Positions 61,306 to 64,000 of a DNA stretch of 64,000 bases are shown here, piece after piece. This DNA is from Pseudomonas mucidolens (lineage in GTDB: Bacteria > Pseudomonadota > Gammaproteobacteria > Pseudomonadales > Pseudomonadaceae). The stretch is from NCBI RefSeq assembly GCF_900106045.1, contig NZ_LT629802.1, positions 372,001 through 436,000 on the forward strand, given 5' to 3'. Under the pieces are notes generated by a model. It was not told the origin of the DNA, did no database searches, and worked only from the letters and a program-made list of their open reading frames with translations. Within the stretch, counting starts at the first letter, position 1. Every line of letters starts with the position of its first letter. Both the position numbers and the translations under genes were made by a program.

Positions 61306-63132
61306 ATGCATCCCCGCGTACTTGAGGTCACCGAACGCTTAGTCGCCCGCAGCCGTGCAACCCGTGAGGCTTACCTTGCGTTGATTCGCGGCGCTGCCAG
61401 CGACGGTCCGATGCGCGGCAAGCTGCAATGCGCCAACTTCGCCCATGGCGTGGCCGGTTGCGGCACCGAAGACAAGAACAGCCTGCGCATGATGAACGCT
61501 GCCAACGTGGCAATTGTTTCGTCATATAACGACATGCTCTCGGCGCACCAACCCTACGAACATTTTCCCGAGCAAATCAAAAAGGCCCTGCGTGAGATCG
61601 GTTCGGTCGGTCAGTTTGCGGGCGGCACCCCAGCCATGTGCGACGGTGTGACCCAGGGCGAGCCCGGCATGGAGTTGAGCCTGCTGAGTCGCGAAGTGAT
61701 TGCGATGTCCACGGCGGTAGCGCTGTCCCACAACATGTTCGACGCCGCGCTGATGCTGGGGATCTGCGACAAGATCGTCCCGGGTCTGATGATGGGGGCC
61801 CTGCGTTACGGCCACCTGCCGATGATTTTTGTCCCGGGCGGGCCGATGCCGTCGGGTATCTCCAACAAGCAGAAGGCCGACGTGCGCCAGCGTTATGCCG
61901 AAGGCAAGGCCACCCGCGAAGAGCTGCTGGAATCGGAAATGAAGTCCTACCACAGCCCCGGCACCTGCACGTTCTACGGCACCGCCAACACCAACCAGTT
62001 GCTGATGGAAGTCATGGGCCTGCACTTGCCGGGCGCGTCCTTCGTCAACCCGTACACGCCGCTGCGCGATGCGTTGACCCGTGAGGCGGCGCATCAGGTC
62101 ACGCGCCTGACCAAGCAAAACGGCGCGTTCATGCCGATTGGCGAGATCGTCGACGAAAAATCCCTGGTCAACTCCATCGTTGCCCTCAACGCCACCGGCG
62201 GTTCCACCAACCACACCTTGCACATGCCGGCCATCGCCATGTCGGCGGGCATCATCTTGACCTGGCAAGACATGGCTGACCTCTCCGAAGTGGTCCCGAC
62301 CCTGTCCCACGTCTATCCGAATGGTAAAGCCGACATCAACCACTTCCAGGCTGCGGGCGGTATGTCATTCTTGATCCGCGAACTGCTCGGCGCCGGCTTG
62401 CTGCACGAAGACGTCAACACCGTCGCCGGCCACGGCTTGAGCCGCTACATCCAGGAACCTTTCCTGGTGGACGGCGAGTTGGTCTGGCGCGATGGCCCGA
62501 TTGATAGCCTCGACGAAAGCATTCTGCGCCCGGTAGCCCGTGCCTTCTCCCCGGAAGGCGGTTTGCGCGTGATGGAAGGCAACCTCGGCCGTGGCGTGAT
62601 GAAAGTGTCCGCCGTGGCGCTTGAACATCAGATCGTCGAAGCGCCGGCGGTGGTGTTCCAGGACCAGCAGGATTTGGCCGATGCCTTCAAGGCGGGTCAA
62701 TTGGAGAAAGACTTCGTCGCCGTGATGCGCTTCCAGGGCCCGCGCTCCAATGGCATGCCGGAGCTGCACAAGATGACGCCGTTCCTTGGCGTGTTGCAGG
62801 ACCGTGGCTTCAAGGTGGCGCTGGTGACAGACGGGCGTATGTCCGGCGCCTCGGGTAAGATCCCCGCCGCGATTCATGTCAACCCCGAAGCGCATAGCGG
62901 CGGTGCGCTGGCGCGGGTCAAGGATGGCGATATCATTCGTGTGGATGGCGTCGAAGGCACCTTGCAGATTAAGGTGGACGCCGACGAATTTGCTGCGCGC
63001 ACACCTGCCTCGGGCCTGCTGGGCAATAACCTGGGGGCCGGGCGTGAGTTGTTTGCGTTCATGCGTCTGGCCGCAAGCTCCGCAGAGCAGGGCGCCAGCG
63101 CCTTTACCTCTGCCTTGGAGACACTTAAGTGA
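61306..63132 (+). CDS. edd: 6-phosphogluconate dehydratase
   Basis: 608 residues, IlvD/Edd family with an iron-sulphur cluster. It converts 6-phosphogluconate to KDPG, the key step of the Entner-Doudoroff pathway on which pseudomonads rely for glucose. Typical sequence: [14 protein letters not shown] and [15 protein letters not shown], with [11 protein letters not shown] in the C-terminal part. Its stop codon overlaps the GTG of glk. Controlled by HexR. Confidence 0.98.
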   Translation: MHPRVLEVTERLVARSRATREAYLALIRGAASDGPMRGKLQCANFAHGVAGCGTEDKNSLRMMNAANVAIVSSYNDMLSAHQPYEHFPEQIKKALREIGSVGQFAGGTPAMCDGVTQGEPGMELSLLSREVIAMSTAVALSHNMFDAALMLGICDKIVPGLMMGALRYGHLPMIFVPGGPMPSGISNKQKADVRQRYAEGKATREELLESEMKSYHSPGTCTFYGTANTNQLLMEVMGLHLPGASFVNPYTPLRDALTREAAHQVTRLTKQNGAFMPIGEIVDEKSLVNSIVALNATGGSTNHTLHMPAIAMSAGIILTWQDMADLSEVVPTLSHVYPNGKADINHFQAAGGMSFLIRELLGAGLLHEDVNTVAGHGLSRYIQEPFLVDGELVWRDGPIDSLDESILRPVARAFSPEGGLRVMEGNLGRGVMKVSAVALEHQIVEAPAVVFQDQQDLADAFKAGQLEKDFVAVMRFQGPRSNGMPELHKMTPFLGVLQDRGFKVALVTDGRMSGASGKIPAAIHVNPEAHSGGALARVKDGDIIRVDGVEGTLQIKVDADEFAARTPASGLLGNNLGAGRELFAFMRLAASSAEQGASAFTSALETLK

Positions 63133-64000
63133 AGCTTGCGCTGGTTGGTGACATCGGCGGTACCAACGCCCGTTTTGCGTTGTGGCGGGATCAGCAGTTG
63201 CACGCGATCCAGGTACAGGCCACCGAGGACCACGAAAGCCCGGAAGAGGCAATCAAGGTCTACCTCAAGGAGCAAGGCCTGGAAATCGGTGCCATCGGTG
63301 CGGTCTGCCTCTCGGTGGCCGGGCCGGTGAGCGGTGACGAATTCAAGTTCACCAACAACCACTGGCGCTTGAGCAAAACGGCTTTTTGCCAAACCTTGCA
63401 GGTGGACGAGTTGTTGCTGGTGAATGATTTCTCGGCCATGGCGCTGGGCATGACGCGCTTGCAGGCCGATGAGTTTCGCGTGGTCTGCGAAGGCACGTCG
63501 GAGCCGTTGCGCCCGGCGGTGGTGATCGGGCCGGGTACTGGCCTGGGGGTCGGCACCCTGCTGGACCTGGGCGCCGGACGCTGGGCGGCCTTGCCGGGCG
63601 AGGGTGGCCATGTCGACCTGCCGTTGAGCAGCCCGCGGGAAACCCAGTTGTGGCAGCACATCTACAGCGAAATCGGGCATGTCAGCGCTGAAACCGTATT
63701 GAGCGGTGGCGGCCTGCCGCGTCTTTACCGGGCGATTTGCGCAGTCGACGGGCATGTGCCGGTGCTGGAAACCCCCGAAGCCATTACGACGGCGGGGCTT
63801 GCCGGGGATCCGGTGGCCATCGAAGTGCTGGACCAGTTCAGCATTTGGCTGGGTCGCGTGGCCGGCAACAACGTGTTGACCACCGGTGCCCGTGGCGGTG
63901 TGTACATCGTCGGCGGGGTTATCCCGCGATTTGCCGACTTCTTTGTGCGTAGTGGGTTTGCCAGGAGTTTTGGCGACAAAGGCTGCATGAGTGACTACTT
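63129..64000 (+). CDS. glk: Glucokinase, 3'-truncated by window edge
   Basis: GTG 63129 overlaps the edd stop (GTGA). About 290 residues are visible of an expected 318 or so. ROK-like/Glk family: [12 protein letters not shown] near residue 6, V-N-D-F-S-A-M-A-L around residue 98, and G-P-G-T-G-L-G-V with G-E-G-G-H-V. It phosphorylates glucose and feeds the edd product line. The frame is open to the last base. Confidence 0.96.
   Translation, partial: MKLALVGDIGGTNARFALWRDQQLHAIQVQATEDHESPEEAIKVYLKEQGLEIGAIGAVCLSVAGPVSGDEFKFTNNHWRLSKTAFCQTLQVDELLLVNDFSAMALGMTRLQADEFRVVCEGTSEPLRPAVVIGPGTGLGVGTLLDLGAGRWAALPGEGGHVDLPLSSPRETQLWQHIYSEIGHVSAETVLSGGGLPRLYRAICAVDGHVPVLETPEAITTAGLAGDPVAIEVLDQFSIWLGRVAGNNVLTTGARGGVYIVGGVIPRFADFFVRSGFARSFGDKGCMSDY

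Overview
The window is chromosomal DNA from a Pseudomonas of the fluorescens/putida type, most likely the P. fluorescens group. The evidence is the high GC content, the near-exact gene neighbourhoods (cinA-recA-recX; erdR-dgkA-finR-fpr; fxsA-groES-groEL; colR-colS-methyltransferase-wapQ-mexVW; gap/edd/glk with HexR boxes) and the many REP palindromes. No plasmid or conjugative genes are visible. The species cannot be fixed by eye.

Region 1 (1-8.2 kb) is the 3' part of an R-type tailocin (phage-tail bacteriocin) cluster: partial tail fibre, probable fibre chaperone, small protein, sheath, tube, frameshifted tail-assembly chaperones, tape measure, gpU-, gpX- and gpD-like baseplate/tail proteins, GH19 endolysin and a nested Rz/Rz1 spanin pair. 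It abuts pncC (cinA C-domain), an SOS box, recA and recX. Intrinsic terminators follow the fibre module and the sheath-tube module. The tail chaperone carries a canonical -1 slippery site.

Region 2 (10.4-37 kb) is mostly housekeeping. It includes a LOG-family protein, a PA3611-like secreted protein, a DTW-domain tRNA modifier, erdR, dgkA, finR/fpr, trmO, a pseudouridine-synthase homologue without the expected catalytic Asp, rimO, kup, mprF with its acvB/virJ partner, two near-identical initiator tRNA genes, dinB with a LexA-like box, a lipoprotein, proS, ampG, an alkyltransferase-like protein, a DUF481 protein, a decayed SDR gene, a HugZ-like protein and fxsA.

Region 3 (37-49 kb) has groESL behind a sigma32-like promoter, then the colRS envelope-stress operon (two-component system, methyltransferase, LPS kinase, small exported protein), then a mexVW-like RND pump. 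Between colRS and mexW lies a roughly 1.2 kb tandem array of eight REPINs.

Region 4 (49-59.4 kb) is an iron/heme block. It holds a DUF1513/imelysin/di-heme-protein operon with a Fur-like box, and a Fur-box-preceded ECF sigma/FecR/TonB heme-receptor/heme-oxygenase set. The receptor is broken by a one-base insertion in a six-base homopolymer.

Region 5 (60-64 kb) has gap divergent from edd-glk, with two TTGT-N7-ACAA HexR boxes between them.

The most unusual structure is a family of about 620-660 bp composite inverted-repeat elements (31.5-32.1 kb and 59.4-60.05 kb, plus a left-truncated copy around 43.4-44.9 kb). Each is a long hairpin-capable sequence with ends resembling GGGTACATATCC and a REPIN at its centre. 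In the middle copy the REPIN has expanded to eight units. The right end of each copy lies 13-37 bp from the stop codon of a minus-strand gene.
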